Below, in pieces: positions 51,807-61,635 of a stretch of 64,000 bases of DNA. The notes under the pieces were generated by a model, which made no database searches, was not told where the DNA came from, and saw only the letters and a program-made list of their open reading frames with translations. A program made the translations under genes and the position numbers. The DNA comes from Emiliania huxleyi CCMP1516 (lineage: Eukaryota > Haptophyta > Isochrysidales > Noelaerhabdaceae). The stretch lies in contig NW_005199150.1 in NCBI RefSeq assembly GCF_000372725.1, forward strand, positions 19,970 to 83,969, read 5' to 3'. Position 1 is the stretch's first letter, and the number at the start of each line of letters is the position of its first letter.

Positions 51807-52422
51807 GCGGGGAGAGGCTGTTGGGGAGAGGCTGTCTCGTGGGGTCTGACGCGTGACGGAGTGATGCGCAGTGCCCCATCCTGGGTGTGCGCGAATGTGC
51901 TCGCTCCATACTCTCTGGTCTGTTGCGCGTGTTTTTGAACACGATGAACACGTTTTACGGTATGCAAATCCACATCTGTGCGCGACGCATCACATCGCCC
52001 ACGTCACATATCACACAGGTCGCAGCGCACCGGAGGGGCAGGGGGCGGCCACACTCTCGCTCGACTCTCTAGTGGTGTACAGCTCGCCCGTGTTGAGACC
52101 ACCCCCTGCTCGCACATGCTGGCGAGGGCACAGGCCCTGGATCCACGAGCAGACCTGTCTCACTGCCAGGCTGGTGGCGGAGGGAAGGGAAGGGGTGGGG
52201 GCGCGCTGTGCTCGTGTGCTACTAAGGAGGCTCGACGGGTCTCTGGCAAGGGATGGTCTGGGAAGCGACAAGAGGGCGCGCCTCACCAGACCCCGCAATC
52301 GTGTGATGAGTGCGATGCTAAGTGCGCCCCAGGGCCGAGACGGTACGGTCCGGTCCCGCGGAGCTTCCCCCAATCTAGTGGCGCCGACCCGCGGGTCTCA
52401 GCTAGCCCGGCGACCGTCTCAG
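51807..52422. other. Intergenic stretch
   Basis: No gene is supported. It lies between a plus-strand and a minus-strand gene that converge here. Confidence 0.4.
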
Positions 52423-53577
52423 CTAGCTGCTGTGCCCCTTGACCGCGTGCGTCCCGCACGCGGTCCACGGCCAGCTGAGGGCCGCACGGCACGTGCCGCA
52501 CTCGACGTGGCCCTCCCCCACCACCCGCGCCAGCGCCGCGTCGATCCGCTCCGCGTCGCCCGACTCGAGGACGCCGGGCTCTAAAAACGGCACTGCGCGG
52601 TCAAAGAGGCACTCGTAGCACGCGGTGTGGTAGCACGGGCCGTGCAGCATCAGAACCATCACGTCGTCGCTCATGACGGCGTCGGCAGGCAGCCGCTGCA
52701 GTGCAAGCCGGACCGGGTGAGACGTGGTGAAGGGGTGCGGTGGTGCCGGGGCGGGTGGGAGGGTTGAGGTCTCCGAACGAGGGAGGGGAAGCCGCAGCCC
52801 GGCGTGTTTGCCGGGCCTGGATCGCACCCTCATCGGACTCCCCGCCCCTCAGAGGGCGCGCCGTGTCTGCCCTCTTCGCAGTGTGTAGCGAGCGCAGAGG
52901 TACGAGGGAGAGGGGGAGGGGAGAGGGGGTTGAAGGCCGCGTGCGCGCACGCGCGCAAAGGTGCTCACCCGGCTCGCGGCGGCGTCAACGTCGCGACAGC
53001 ATATCGGGCACGCGTGCGTCGGCGGGTCGGCCGCCTCGACGTGCGCCGTCACAGCAGCCGGCGCTCTCGCCCGCGCTTGAGTGATTATCGCGTCCAAGAT
53101 GATGATCTGCATCCACTCGCGGCCGCCGACGGGCGAGGCGTCCCAGCACATGAGCTGCGCGTCGCTGAGCGTGCGCAGGCTCTGCGCGCGCTTTCGCAGC
53201 TCCTCAAAGGGGGGCGCGAGCAGGCCGTAAAAGTCCGACGTGGTCTGCTCCGCCTTGTGCAGCGCACGCCAGACTGCATTCTTGACGGCAGAGAGCGGCA
53301 TCCGCCCCAGCAGCCAGGACCACACGACGTCGGCGTCCCGGCCGCCGAGCACTCGACCGGCCAGGCCAGACAGCCGCTCGACGCCCACACGTCCCACCGT
53401 GGGGATGCGGCTTGTGAGCTGCAGCAGAGCAGGGGGCACGCGCTCGGGCGCAGGCAGCGACTCCAGCGACCGCAGCCTGACTCCGCCGGTGCGGGGCTTT
53501 GTGTCGCGGGGGCGGCCCCGCTGATGCTCGAGAGGCTGCCCGGCGGCGTCAGCCGGGAGGCCCTGCAGCTCGGGCAT
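52423..53577 (-). CDS. RING-like zinc-finger protein
   Basis: The first ATG is at 53577 (MPELQGLPADAAGQPLEHQR). Exon 1 contains VERLSGLAGRVLGGRDADVV, LLGRMPLSAVKNAVWRALHK and EWMQIIILDAIITQARARAP, and ends near HACPICCRDVDAAASRV (first C-x2-C pair). After an intron at about 52960-52710 the frame resumes LPADAVMSDDVMVLMLHGPC, YHTACYECLFDRA and GHVECGTCRAAL, giving H-x3-C-x2-C and a closing C-x2-C. Together these make a RING-like double zinc site, so a ubiquitin ligase is likely. The intron falls inside the finger, with a long loop. The first ~150 residues are not recognised. Confidence 0.6.
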
Positions 53578-53690
53578 CGAGGGGGCGCTTGCCAAGGCGC
53601 CGCGACCCGCAAGGGTGCACGCCGAGCTGTGGCCTGCACAGCTAGCTAAAGAAAATCTTTATTCTCGCTCGCGTGATCTTGTTTTGCGGA

Positions 53691-53787
53691 GCGCACCACA
53701 CTCCTCTCCTTAAAATCCCTGTGTGGTGGCGGCGTGCCGTTCTCCCATCCCTCCCTTGGGTTGTGTGTTTTCTTTCTTTCTTTCTTT
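53691..53787 (+). mobile_element. 97-base retroposon with 12-base target duplication
   Basis: The element runs from gcgcaccacactcctctcct to a (TTTC)n tail and is flanked by ttgttttgcgga at 53679-53690 and 53788-53799. Body and tail match the LINE-like family at 39152 and 45575. It lies in the leader of the gene at 53872. Confidence 0.85.
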
Positions 53788-53871
53788 TTGTTTTGCGGAA
53801 GTCCATCAAACTTTGTTTTGTGGACGCCTCTTGGCTCTCGTTGGCTCTCCGCGACGGGCCCTTTGCGTCCG

Positions 53872-54588
53872 ATGGCAGGCTTCTGCAGCGCGGCCGAGCT
53901 GCGTACGCAGCTGGAAGCCATCGGCCGCGATGGCGACGACTACTCGTCATCGCAGGTGCGCCGGGCGTACGAGTTGGCGCACGAGATGGCGCCACCGCGC
54001 GGCTCGGCGCTGCCGCCGCCGGTGCTGACGCACCTCATCTACAACCCGAACGGCCTGCCCCGCAACGAGGACGCGCACCTGTGGATCCTGCTCGAGCCGC
54101 AGCGCGTCCCGCGCCTCTGGCTGCAACACATGCGGAAGGCTGGGTCGAGCGAGGCTCGCGTCTCGCTCGGCATCTCCGTCTTTGACCGCGACCTCGCGCA
54201 GCTCGCTGCTGGCGCGCCCGTCGACGCGATGGTCGAGCTGATGGAGCCGCAGATGCACGACTCGCGGACGCTGCTGCGGGGCGGCAAGCGGCGGGTGCGC
54301 CTATGTGAGGGAACCGAGGTTACAGCTTCCTCCGATCCGGAGGACGCTGCGCACCTTTTCCTGCGGCTGCAGCCGCTGGCCGAGGCGCTGGGCTTCAAGA
54401 TGGGGCCTGCGTTCGGCCTGCGCCTCCTGTGGCAGAGAACGCGGCCGCTGCTACCCAAGGACGACCGGGAGCCCCGGGGCGGGCGCTACGGTCCGGCAGT
54501 CCGGTACGTGGACAACAGGGGCGCATCTCACGGGTACCGCGTGCAGTTTGTGAAGTGCCCACTCTCTGTGCAGGCGCTGCGGGGTTAA
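53872..54588 (+). CDS. Hypothetical protein, 238 residues
   Basis: Single exon from the ATG at 53872 (MAGFCSAAELRTQLEAIGRD). It contains SSSQVRRAYELAHEMAPPRG, VLTHLIYNPNGLPRNEDAHL, AAHLFLRLQPLAEALGFKMG and, near the end, YVDNRGASHGYRVQFVKCPL. Codon use matches the host genes. No family is recognised and no membrane segment or signal is seen. Its promoter side carries the small retroposon at 53691-53787. Confidence 0.6.
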   Translation: MAGFCSAAELRTQLEAIGRDGDDYSSSQVRRAYELAHEMAPPRGSALPPPVLTHLIYNPNGLPRNEDAHLWILLEPQRVPRLWLQHMRKAGSSEARVSLGISVFDRDLAQLAAGAPVDAMVELMEPQMHDSRTLLRGGKRRVRLCEGTEVTASSDPEDAAHLFLRLQPLAEALGFKMGPAFGLRLLWQRTRPLLPKDDREPRGGRYGPAVRYVDNRGASHGYRVQFVKCPLSVQALRG

Positions 54589-54887
54589 GCTAAGAAAGCA
54601 AGCCTTTGCCCTCATTGCAGGGTTGCGAGCGCCGGGAGGGCCACATGGAGAAGGAGCGTCACAAAACATTAAACATGAGAGCAAGCTGTCGAGACGAGCG
54701 TGAATTCGATACAAGCGAACAATGAAACGTAAAAAAACAATGAAAAAAGAAGAAAACCAAAAACCGTCCGCCTCCGCCGGCTGTACGCCATTCCGCGCTC
54801 GACAAGACAACCCTGGCGGCACGCGCACGCGTGGGTCGCCGCGACTGGAATGGCGGAGGCGAGGAGTATCGTGCCGTCCGGTCCCTC

Positions 54888-56803
54888 CTCACCGCCGGGC
54901 GTGCAGGCGAAAGCCAGCGCGCGCGGCACCAGCCGCTTGCACGGCACAACAGCAACGACGGAGCTCGTTGGCCGCGCTGGCGAAGATCTGGGCGGAATAG
55001 GCCGGCAGGAGCGCGAGCATGGGTGGTTTTAGGTACATTGCGAGCAGTGGGTGGTTCTGTAGGGCGGGGGGGAGGACGGGGGGTGGAGGAGGAGGGCGGT
55101 GGGGGCGAGGGGCGGCGAAGGAGAGGGGGGCGGCAAAGGGGTGGGCGAGGTGGAGGGCGGGGGTGGCATGGGAGAGGTGGATGGTCCCCGTCGATATGGG
55201 GCGCTGGGCGAGCGCGGAAACATTGAGCAGCGGAGGTGTGCTGAGGGGGACCGGGAGGCGGTAAGTCGTCGTCGCACCAATATGAGAGTATGAGAGTGGC
55301 GTTGGGGCTGGGGAGCCAGTCGCAACGCACCTGCAGTGCGTCGCTCTTGCGAGCGACCTTTTCGGATCGCAGCTTGAGGTTCTCGGTTCGAAGGCCTTGG
55401 CAGCGCAGCTTGTACTCGTTGAGAGCGTGCTTGCATGACTCCAGCTCGATCAGGGTCACGTCCGACGACTGCGGCGCGCCGGCGTAACCGATTTCACAAA
55501 GTTGAAACCAAGAAAAAAGCTGAAAATGAGTCCACCGAGCACCGCGCTGCGAGCCTGTCGTGTCCCTTGTCAGGAGCAGGAGAACCCGCCCCCCCTCCTT
55601 TCTTTTGCATGACCTACACCTGTGCTGAGCGTGTGCGTCCCAGAGCGGGCGCACGGCAGACGCGCCACTCACACTCTGGTGGCAGGCCGATGACTCTGCC
55701 GTCACACTCGTACAGCACACCCCACTGTGCCCTGTACTCCCCCTTCCACGTCCCAGCCCCCTTTCCCTCCACAACAAGACCTGCAAACCAGGCAGCATGC
55801 CCGCCACTGTCCTGCCATCGCACCTCCACCCGCATGCCCAATTTGCATTGGGTACGATCACGGCGGGTGCCCGGTTCAATATCGTCGGTGCAGCTAGAGA
55901 GGGAGGGGAATGGTGGAGGGGGAATGGCTGGTGTGCTGATGGAGCTGCTGCCCCCCACCCCTGGGTACTTCTGAGCACTCCCTCGCAGTGCATCCTGGGC
56001 TGGGAGGCCCTCCTCCAGGCCCTTGGCAGCTGCACGGAAGAGCCGGTGTGTTACCCCCTGCTGCAGGTATGCAGTGCCACCTATGAGGCCAGCATTGAAG
56101 TTGGCTGCATCCTCCAGGTTCTTGAAGCCATTGGCATGGTGCTGGTACCTGCTCATGGGTGTAGGGCATGGGTGTCAGGGAGTGTCCGCAAGACATGGCC
56201 ACTGTGGGAATTCGTTGCTAGCGTATCACTGCTAGCAGGCACACCCTTCCCTCTGCAGCAGAATGCTTGCCTCTTTCTGCTTCTCCTTTGCCACACGTGT
56301 TGCATGTGGCTTTAGGCGGTCAATGCTGAGTGCATCTTCCAGAAGTGCTGATGAGGCAAGGCACTGGTGTGCGAATTGGGGGAAGTACCAAAGGTGCAGA
56401 CCGTCTGCAAGTGTCATCTGCAAGTGCGCGTCCTCACACACCCACAGCCCAAGGTCTAGGGGCTCACCCCCATCTAGCCGCTCTCGAATCAGAGGCGGGG
56501 CAACAAAGACCAATGGGCATGGCAGCCCATGGTTGTTGGCATCTGGGTGGTTGAGCGCCGTCTTGTTCCCCCAGGCAAAAATAATTGAGGCAAACCTGTG
56601 AGCAGGGAGGGTGCCAACTGTGAATTGAAGATGATCCCACAATAGCTCTTCATGTAGCATGTGTGTGTGTGTGTGTGTGTGTCTGTCTGTCTGTCTGTCT
56701 GTCTGTCCCCCCTCCCCCTCCCCCTCCCCCTCCCCCTCCCCCTCCCCCTCCCCCTCCCCCTCCCCCTCCCCCTCCCCCTCCCCCTCCCCCTCCCCCTCCC
56801 CCT

Positions 56804-56834
<31 letters not shown>

Positions 56835-57783
56835 TCTGAGTGTGTGAGTGAGTGAGTGAGTGTGTGTGTGTGTGGTGGAGTCTTGTGGGTCTGGCTGGTG
56901 ATTTGAAGAGAGCAGAAGGCCACCTGCCCATCATTGCTGCGGCAAGCGCACGCTGAGCGGAATACGCAGTGAGCAGGTTGGACTTGAAGCTGTCCAGCCG
57001 TGCCCATTCTCCAGGGAAGTCCCGAAGCAGGGCATTTTCACAGAGCACAGCCAGTGACTTTGCATCGTTGCGTGCACCCTCAAACTTCTCAAAGCGACCC
57101 TCGAGGTTGCATTGAGCTCCGCACGCGCACCTTTGCGGGAGGAACTCGCCCACTTGCCCAGAGTCGAGGTAGTTGTTGCGCAAACCAAGTGCACCATAGT
57201 TGCCAGGCATGCCCGCATGGATGCCATCTCTCTGGGTGTCCGGCTGGTGGGTTGCAGCAAACTTGGCTGCGCTGACAACATAGTCTGACACCTCCGGGCC
57301 AAAGCTGCCGTTGACCATGAGCACCGGGTAAGCGACGGTCGAGCGAATGACAAGGACCAAAAAGCTGTCCCCGGACACTTGAAATGGTGTGTCAGGTGGC
57401 TTTGCACCACGAATCAAGAAATGCACCTTCTTGTCTCGGCTGCCGCTCTGAGCAAAGTCCAGAACAAGTCGGCGCCAGCGGTCGAGGAGCGTGACTTGCT
57501 GCAGTTCGTCCAGGATCTTCAGCGCCGTCTTGGGGTCTTGGTTGCACAGGATAGAGGACTGCTCAGGCACAACGACTGGCGAGGCACACAAAAAGGGGAA
57601 GAGAAGCTTTGGTACTCGGAAACGGCTGCCGTCAGCGGGGTTCACGGCCGGCACGCGACTGCCCTCAGGGAGGGAGTTCACGGCGGGTCCATGTCCGACC
57701 GCTTCCGTGTTCTCAGCTTCCGTGTTTTCAGCTTCCGCCCGCTTCTTCTGGCGCTTTCGGAAGCTCTGGGAGCCCTTTGCCAT
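54888..57783 (-). CDS. Multi-exon protein with Tudor/agenet-like segment and coiled coil
   Basis: The ATG at 57783 gives a basic head (MAKGSQSFRKRQKKRAEAEN), a first exon with ALKILDELQQVTLLDRWRRL and CACGAQCNLEGRFEKFEGAR, and a donor after AAAMMGR. A GT-AG intron holds the microsatellites at 56660-56880. Exon 2 (from 56611) reads FASIIFAWGNKTALNHPDAN and ends near 56240. Exon 3 (from about 56156) reads RYQHHANGFKNLEDAANFNA. Exon 4 (about 55860-55614) reads LGMRVEVRWQDSGGHAAWFA, GEYRAQWGVLYECDGRVIGL, a Tudor/agenet-like pattern. Exon 5 (about 55495-55330) is a coiled coil (LIELESCKHALNEYKLRCQG). The last exon stops at 54888. The family is not known to me. The basic tail and Tudor-like part hint at chromatin or RNA binding. 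It is divergent from the P-loop gene, 310 bases apart. Confidence 0.55.
56655..56880. repeat. Compound microsatellite in an intron
   Basis: In order on the plus strand: (GT)n, (CTGT)n, about 18 units of (CCCCCT), (CT)n and (GTGA)n. The transcribed (minus) strand of the host gene reads (GGGGGA)n, a strong G-quadruplex candidate. Confidence 0.95.
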
Positions 57784-58093
57784 AGGGCCGAGAGACTGCG
57801 TCGCGCGAGCAATATCGGGGCGCGTCCGTCCGTCGGCCGCCGGGCTTTGCGATTCGCGGATTTCTCGATTGTTTGGATTCGCATGATTGTTGCTACACTT
57901 TTAGCTTCACGGCAGAGAAGGGGGGGGGGGGGGGGGCTTAGGCCCGTAAAGGCCCTACGCGCGGCGGCCCTACGCGCGATCCTTACTGGAAATTAAAAGA
58001 GACGTACCTTGGCACTGTGAAACTCCTCAGGGTTTCTGGCAAACCTCCACACAAGACACTCCCCTCTTTTTTGTTTTGGCGGACGGTAAAAAC
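57784..58093. promoter_or_regulatory. Divergent intergenic region
   Basis: 310 bases separate the start codons of two genes pointing away from each other, so both promoters must lie here or overlap the ends. A G-run of 16 sits at about 57920-57936. No TATA element stands out. Confidence 0.45.
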
Positions 58094-58876
58094 ATGCCGA
58101 AAGCGCAGAAGGGGCGACGGACGAGGCGGCGCCCGCCAGCCTTGAGCGAGAGACCGGACGTGCTTGTTGTCACTGGTGCCTCAGGTACGGGCAAGACTTA
58201 TCTAATGCAGAAGGAGGTTCTCGAGCTGAAGGGCAAGACACCGGCGGACATCAAAGAGGTACTTGGCCGGTGGCGGATCTGCCGCTCGACGAAACTAGTA
58301 GGCAAAGGTGTCGGCTCGCAGGTCACGTTTCACATCAACGGCCCCAACACCGTTGCGGTGCCAGGACTCTATGCCTGCGATGACAACCCGCAGTGGCGCC
58401 GGTGGCGCAACACTGTCCCGCCCACCGGAGGGACGGACCTCCTCCTTCCGCAGTGCTGTGAGTTCCTGGCCGCGCTGCTGCGTGGCGATCCGTGTGTGCT
58501 CACGGAGCACGGCATAGATGAGCCACCAAGCCTGGTCATCATGGAGGCGTGCACCGTGGCCAAAGTTGTCAAGATGGACGTGCTCGACGCCCTGCTCGAC
58601 TCGCCGCGATTTGAGGTGCTCCAGCTCACCAAGCCGCGTGCGGAGGCAATTGCGGCGTTTGAAGCACGTGGACGTGAGCATGACAGTGGAGCCGTCAAGA
58701 ATGTGCCTGCTGCGACGGTCCATGACAGGTATGCCGGAGAGGTTGACCGCATCAAGGAGGCGCTCGAGGCGCGCGCCACAGCCACAGGGAAGGTGCTCGG
58801 GGAGGGGTGGTGGCGCTGCATGCCGCAGGCAGAGGCGATGGAGGTGGTGAGAGCACGGCTCACACAGGCGGCCTGA
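58094..58876 (+). CDS. P-loop NTPase of unknown role
   Basis: 260 residues from the ATG at 58094 (MPKAQKGRRTRRRPPALSER). VLVVTGASGTGKTYLMQKEV is a clear Walker A loop (G-x4-G-K-T). PPSLVIMEACTVAKVVKMD may be the Walker B strand (LVIME). The rest, including FEVLQLTKPRAEAIAAFEAR, fits a small kinase- or ATPase-like fold. The length and single P-loop suggest a nucleotide-binding protein or small-molecule kinase; no specific family can be named. The Arg-rich head matches the basic head of the divergent partner at 57783, so the two may act together, but that is only inferred from position. No intron. Confidence 0.65.
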   Translation: MPKAQKGRRTRRRPPALSERPDVLVVTGASGTGKTYLMQKEVLELKGKTPADIKEVLGRWRICRSTKLVGKGVGSQVTFHINGPNTVAVPGLYACDDNPQWRRWRNTVPPTGGTDLLLPQCCEFLAALLRGDPCVLTEHGIDEPPSLVIMEACTVAKVVKMDVLDALLDSPRFEVLQLTKPRAEAIAAFEARGREHDSGAVKNVPAATVHDRYAGEVDRIKEALEARATATGKVLGEGWWRCMPQAEAMEVVRARLTQAA

Positions 58877-59044
58877 TGTGGGTGGCTGTCAACAAGTGTC
58901 TGTCCTGTTTGTGACGCATTTCGTGACCCGAATGCCATTCGGATCGCTCCTCATCGCAAACCCCGTCAGCAGTCCACCACCAGGTAAACTGTGTCTCCAA
59001 ATTGGTAAGTCCCCACAAGGAGGTGTGTCAGACAGACAGACAGA

Positions 59045-59094
<50 letters not shown>

Positions 59095-59105
59095 GGGAGA
59101 GAGAG

Positions 59106-59147
<42 letters not shown>

Positions 59148-59205
59148 AGAGGGAGAGAGAGAGGAGAAGAGGAAAGGTCCTTCTGGGGGCGGCGGCCATC
59201 GTACA
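58877..59205. repeat. Spacer with GA-rich microsatellite
   Basis: A GA/CAGA run occupies about 59033-59165 (gacagaca, then many gagagag with ggga interruptions). No gene is seen. Confidence 0.85.
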
Positions 59206-60746
59206 CGTGGGCGCGCTACGGCGGGCCTCGCCTCCCGCTCTCCTCGTGGGAGGCGAGAAGGGGCGCGTGCAAGAGCAAGAGGGGGCCGCGTCCGGACGAC
59301 TCGAGGCCCTTTCCCGGCCACCGCGCCCTCGAGGTCGCCTGCCTGCAGGACGAAGCGTGCCCGGCGGCGGGCGAGGGCGGGAGGGTGGGGTACGCGTCCC
59401 CGCTGCCGCCGAGCTGCCAACGCGCGTGCACTCCCTGCGAGCACCACCCCGGCTGGGTCGACAACTCTCCTTCGCCCTGTTCCGTGTCACCGTACCGCTG
59501 CGCCTCGCGCGTCTGCGCCGAGGCGCCAGTCAGCCAGTCAGTCTGACACACCTCCCAGCGTGCTGCATAGAGGACGGCCCACACGCACACGCACACGCTG
59601 CACACGATTGGCGCGGGGAGCCGACACGAGGCACGCTGTCACCGGCCGTAGCACCGGGTCAGGCGCCGTACGTGCCAAAGGCCCTGAGGCGGCTCAACTT
59701 TAGCGCGCACCACCGGCGCGCCTTCACGGCAGCTGCCTAGGCGTATCTCCCCATATCTCCCCGTATCTCCCCCCATCTCTCCCCATAGGCGCGCCTTCAC
59801 GGCGACTGCCTTCCCCTCGCACGCCGCCCTCGAGGCCGCCTCCAGGTGCCTCCACATCGCCAAGAATATGGGGAGAGATACGGGGAGATACGGGGAGATA
59901 CGGGGAGATATGCCCCTCGGCCGGCGGGGGGGTGGTGAGCGACTGGGGAGATATGGGGAGATATACGGGGAGATACGGGGAGATACGGGGAGATACGCCT
60001 CCACATCGCCAAGAGCCTTCTCGGAGCCTTCTCGGAGCCTTCTCGCAACTCTCCTCAGGCCGCGTCCATCTCCACGAGCCGCGTCGCCCTGCCTCCCGGA
60101 GATCTCCGTTGATCTCGAGCGGGACGCCGGCCAACCAGAAGATGAGCCTCCATCCGTGCCCCCATCGCCGCCGCTCTTCAGCACGGTCACGTCTGAGCCT
60201 GGTGCACGGGCCTCCGTGCGCGCTGCCGTCTGGCGACGGCCCCTGTTCCTCTGCAGCCTCCTTGGCGCCGTACTCGCGGTCGCTACGTCTGACCTGTCCT
60301 CGGTGCCAGCCTTCCGGTGGGGGGCGGCGAGTGCAGCCGCCGGCTTGCTCACTCTCCACATGCTCGGCACACGCGACAGCACCCGCCTGACTTGCGTGCT
60401 GCTCGTCGCGGCCGCGTTTGCCCTTTTGCGCGACGCCATCACCCTCGCGCCCGCGGTATTGTCCGCCCAGCTCGACGACGCGCGGGAGGGTGCCGCTGCA
60501 GTCGTTCTTCTGGCCGCGTGTTTGGGTGCTTGGCTCGGGACACGGCCGGCGGCGGATCTCCCGCTCCGCCTCAAGCTCCTGACCTTCAGCCTCGTGGAGG
60601 CGTCGGTCGTGTGCGACAACTACCTCCGGCATACGCGGACCGGCGACAGGGCGAACCTTGTCTTTCCCAAGGTTCACTGGCACGGCCCATTCGTTGCCAG
60701 CGTCCTCGTAGGAGTTGTGGCACGCCCTCGCCAACGACACACCTGA
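59206..60746 (+). CDS. Multi-pass membrane protein, function unknown
   Basis: The upstream exons are uncertain. The frame LNFSAHHRRAFTAAA ends at about 59738, and an intron of atctccccat units leads to a copied junction (gcgcgccttcacggc at both sides), then FPSHAALEAASRCLHIAK, and another intron to about 60040. The last exon, clear from about 60110 to the stop at 60746, reads VRAAVWRRPLFLCSLLGAVL, GAASAAAGLLTLHMLGTRDS, LTCVLLVAAAFALLRDAITL, then GAAAVVLLAACLGAWLGTRP and VHWHGPFVASVLVGVVARP. That is four or five membrane helices. The start is not fixed; 59206 is only the point from which plausible frame begins. No family is recognised. Confidence 0.5.
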
Positions 60747-61182
60747 CGCCGCCCGGCCCCCGTGGTCTGCACATGTCAACCTCGGCCGCGAGGCCGACGA
60801 CAGTCTGGCCGGGGCGTGCGTGCGTTTTGATGTTGGTCCATACCCCCCCAGTGTGAGTGAGTGAGCAGTGAGTATTCTTGATACGAAACCATAACGACAT
60901 AGATCTACACTCTCTACAGTCGACTTGAGAACTCGACTCGCCATGCGACTCGCATATCGGTTGCCTCCATCCTCCGTGAACACGGCGGAGCTCGCGTCCA
61001 CACCACACCTGACTCCCGCGTGGACACGACCATCGCTGGGGACACTACACTAGGTCACGCATGGCATCAGACGTTTTATCTCTGGGCGTGGGCCCCGAGA
61101 GGCATCTGGATCTGCCATCTCTCTAGCAGCGTCGTTACGCATGCGCCCCTACCCTCAATGGGCGCAAGCGCCTCACCCTCAC
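60747..61182. other. Intergenic stretch
   Basis: Nothing recognisable apart from short AT-richer parts. Confidence 0.3.
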
Positions 61183-61183
61183 G

Positions 61184-61270
<87 letters not shown>
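61183..61270. repeat. (CA)n microsatellite
   Basis: About 43 CA units without interruption. Confidence 0.97.
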
Positions 61271-61272
<2 letters not shown>

Positions 61273-61363
61273 TACCCACCCTTTTCGTACCTTCCTTTTT
61301 CGACCAGCCGACGCTGGCCCAGCCGGGTCTGGGACCCCGCAAAACTTGGAACCCTGGGCCCGG

Positions 61364-61521
61364 GCTCCTAGCCGGATAGGGGTCTGTCCACACTGGCTGG
61401 CCCCTCCCAGATTGTACGTAGTTGTTGTTTTTGGCCCATAGGGCCCTGCAAAGCGACTCTATCGTTCGCTTTTCATGCCCGTGCTCCTAGCCGGGTAGGG
61501 GGTCTGTCCACACTGGCTGGC
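61364..61521 (+). repeat. Pair of ~38-base direct repeats
   Basis: gctcctagccggataggggt followed by ctgtccacactggctggc at 61364-61401 recurs with one base change and one extra base at about 61483-61521. Confidence 0.85.
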
Positions 61522-61635
61522 GTTCTCGTATTTGTTTTTTTGCAGATCTTGTTTCACTTCGAGCGGGAGGTTGGGCGAGCAGTCCCTCTATCGGCTAGGA
61601 GCCGGAACCCCTGCGTGGTGTGCGTGGTGTGATAT

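Noticed and set aside
59206-59700. Several long frames before the membrane protein as separate genes
   Set aside because: Three overlapping frames stay open because of GC-rich composition; only the region from about 59680 links to the later exons.
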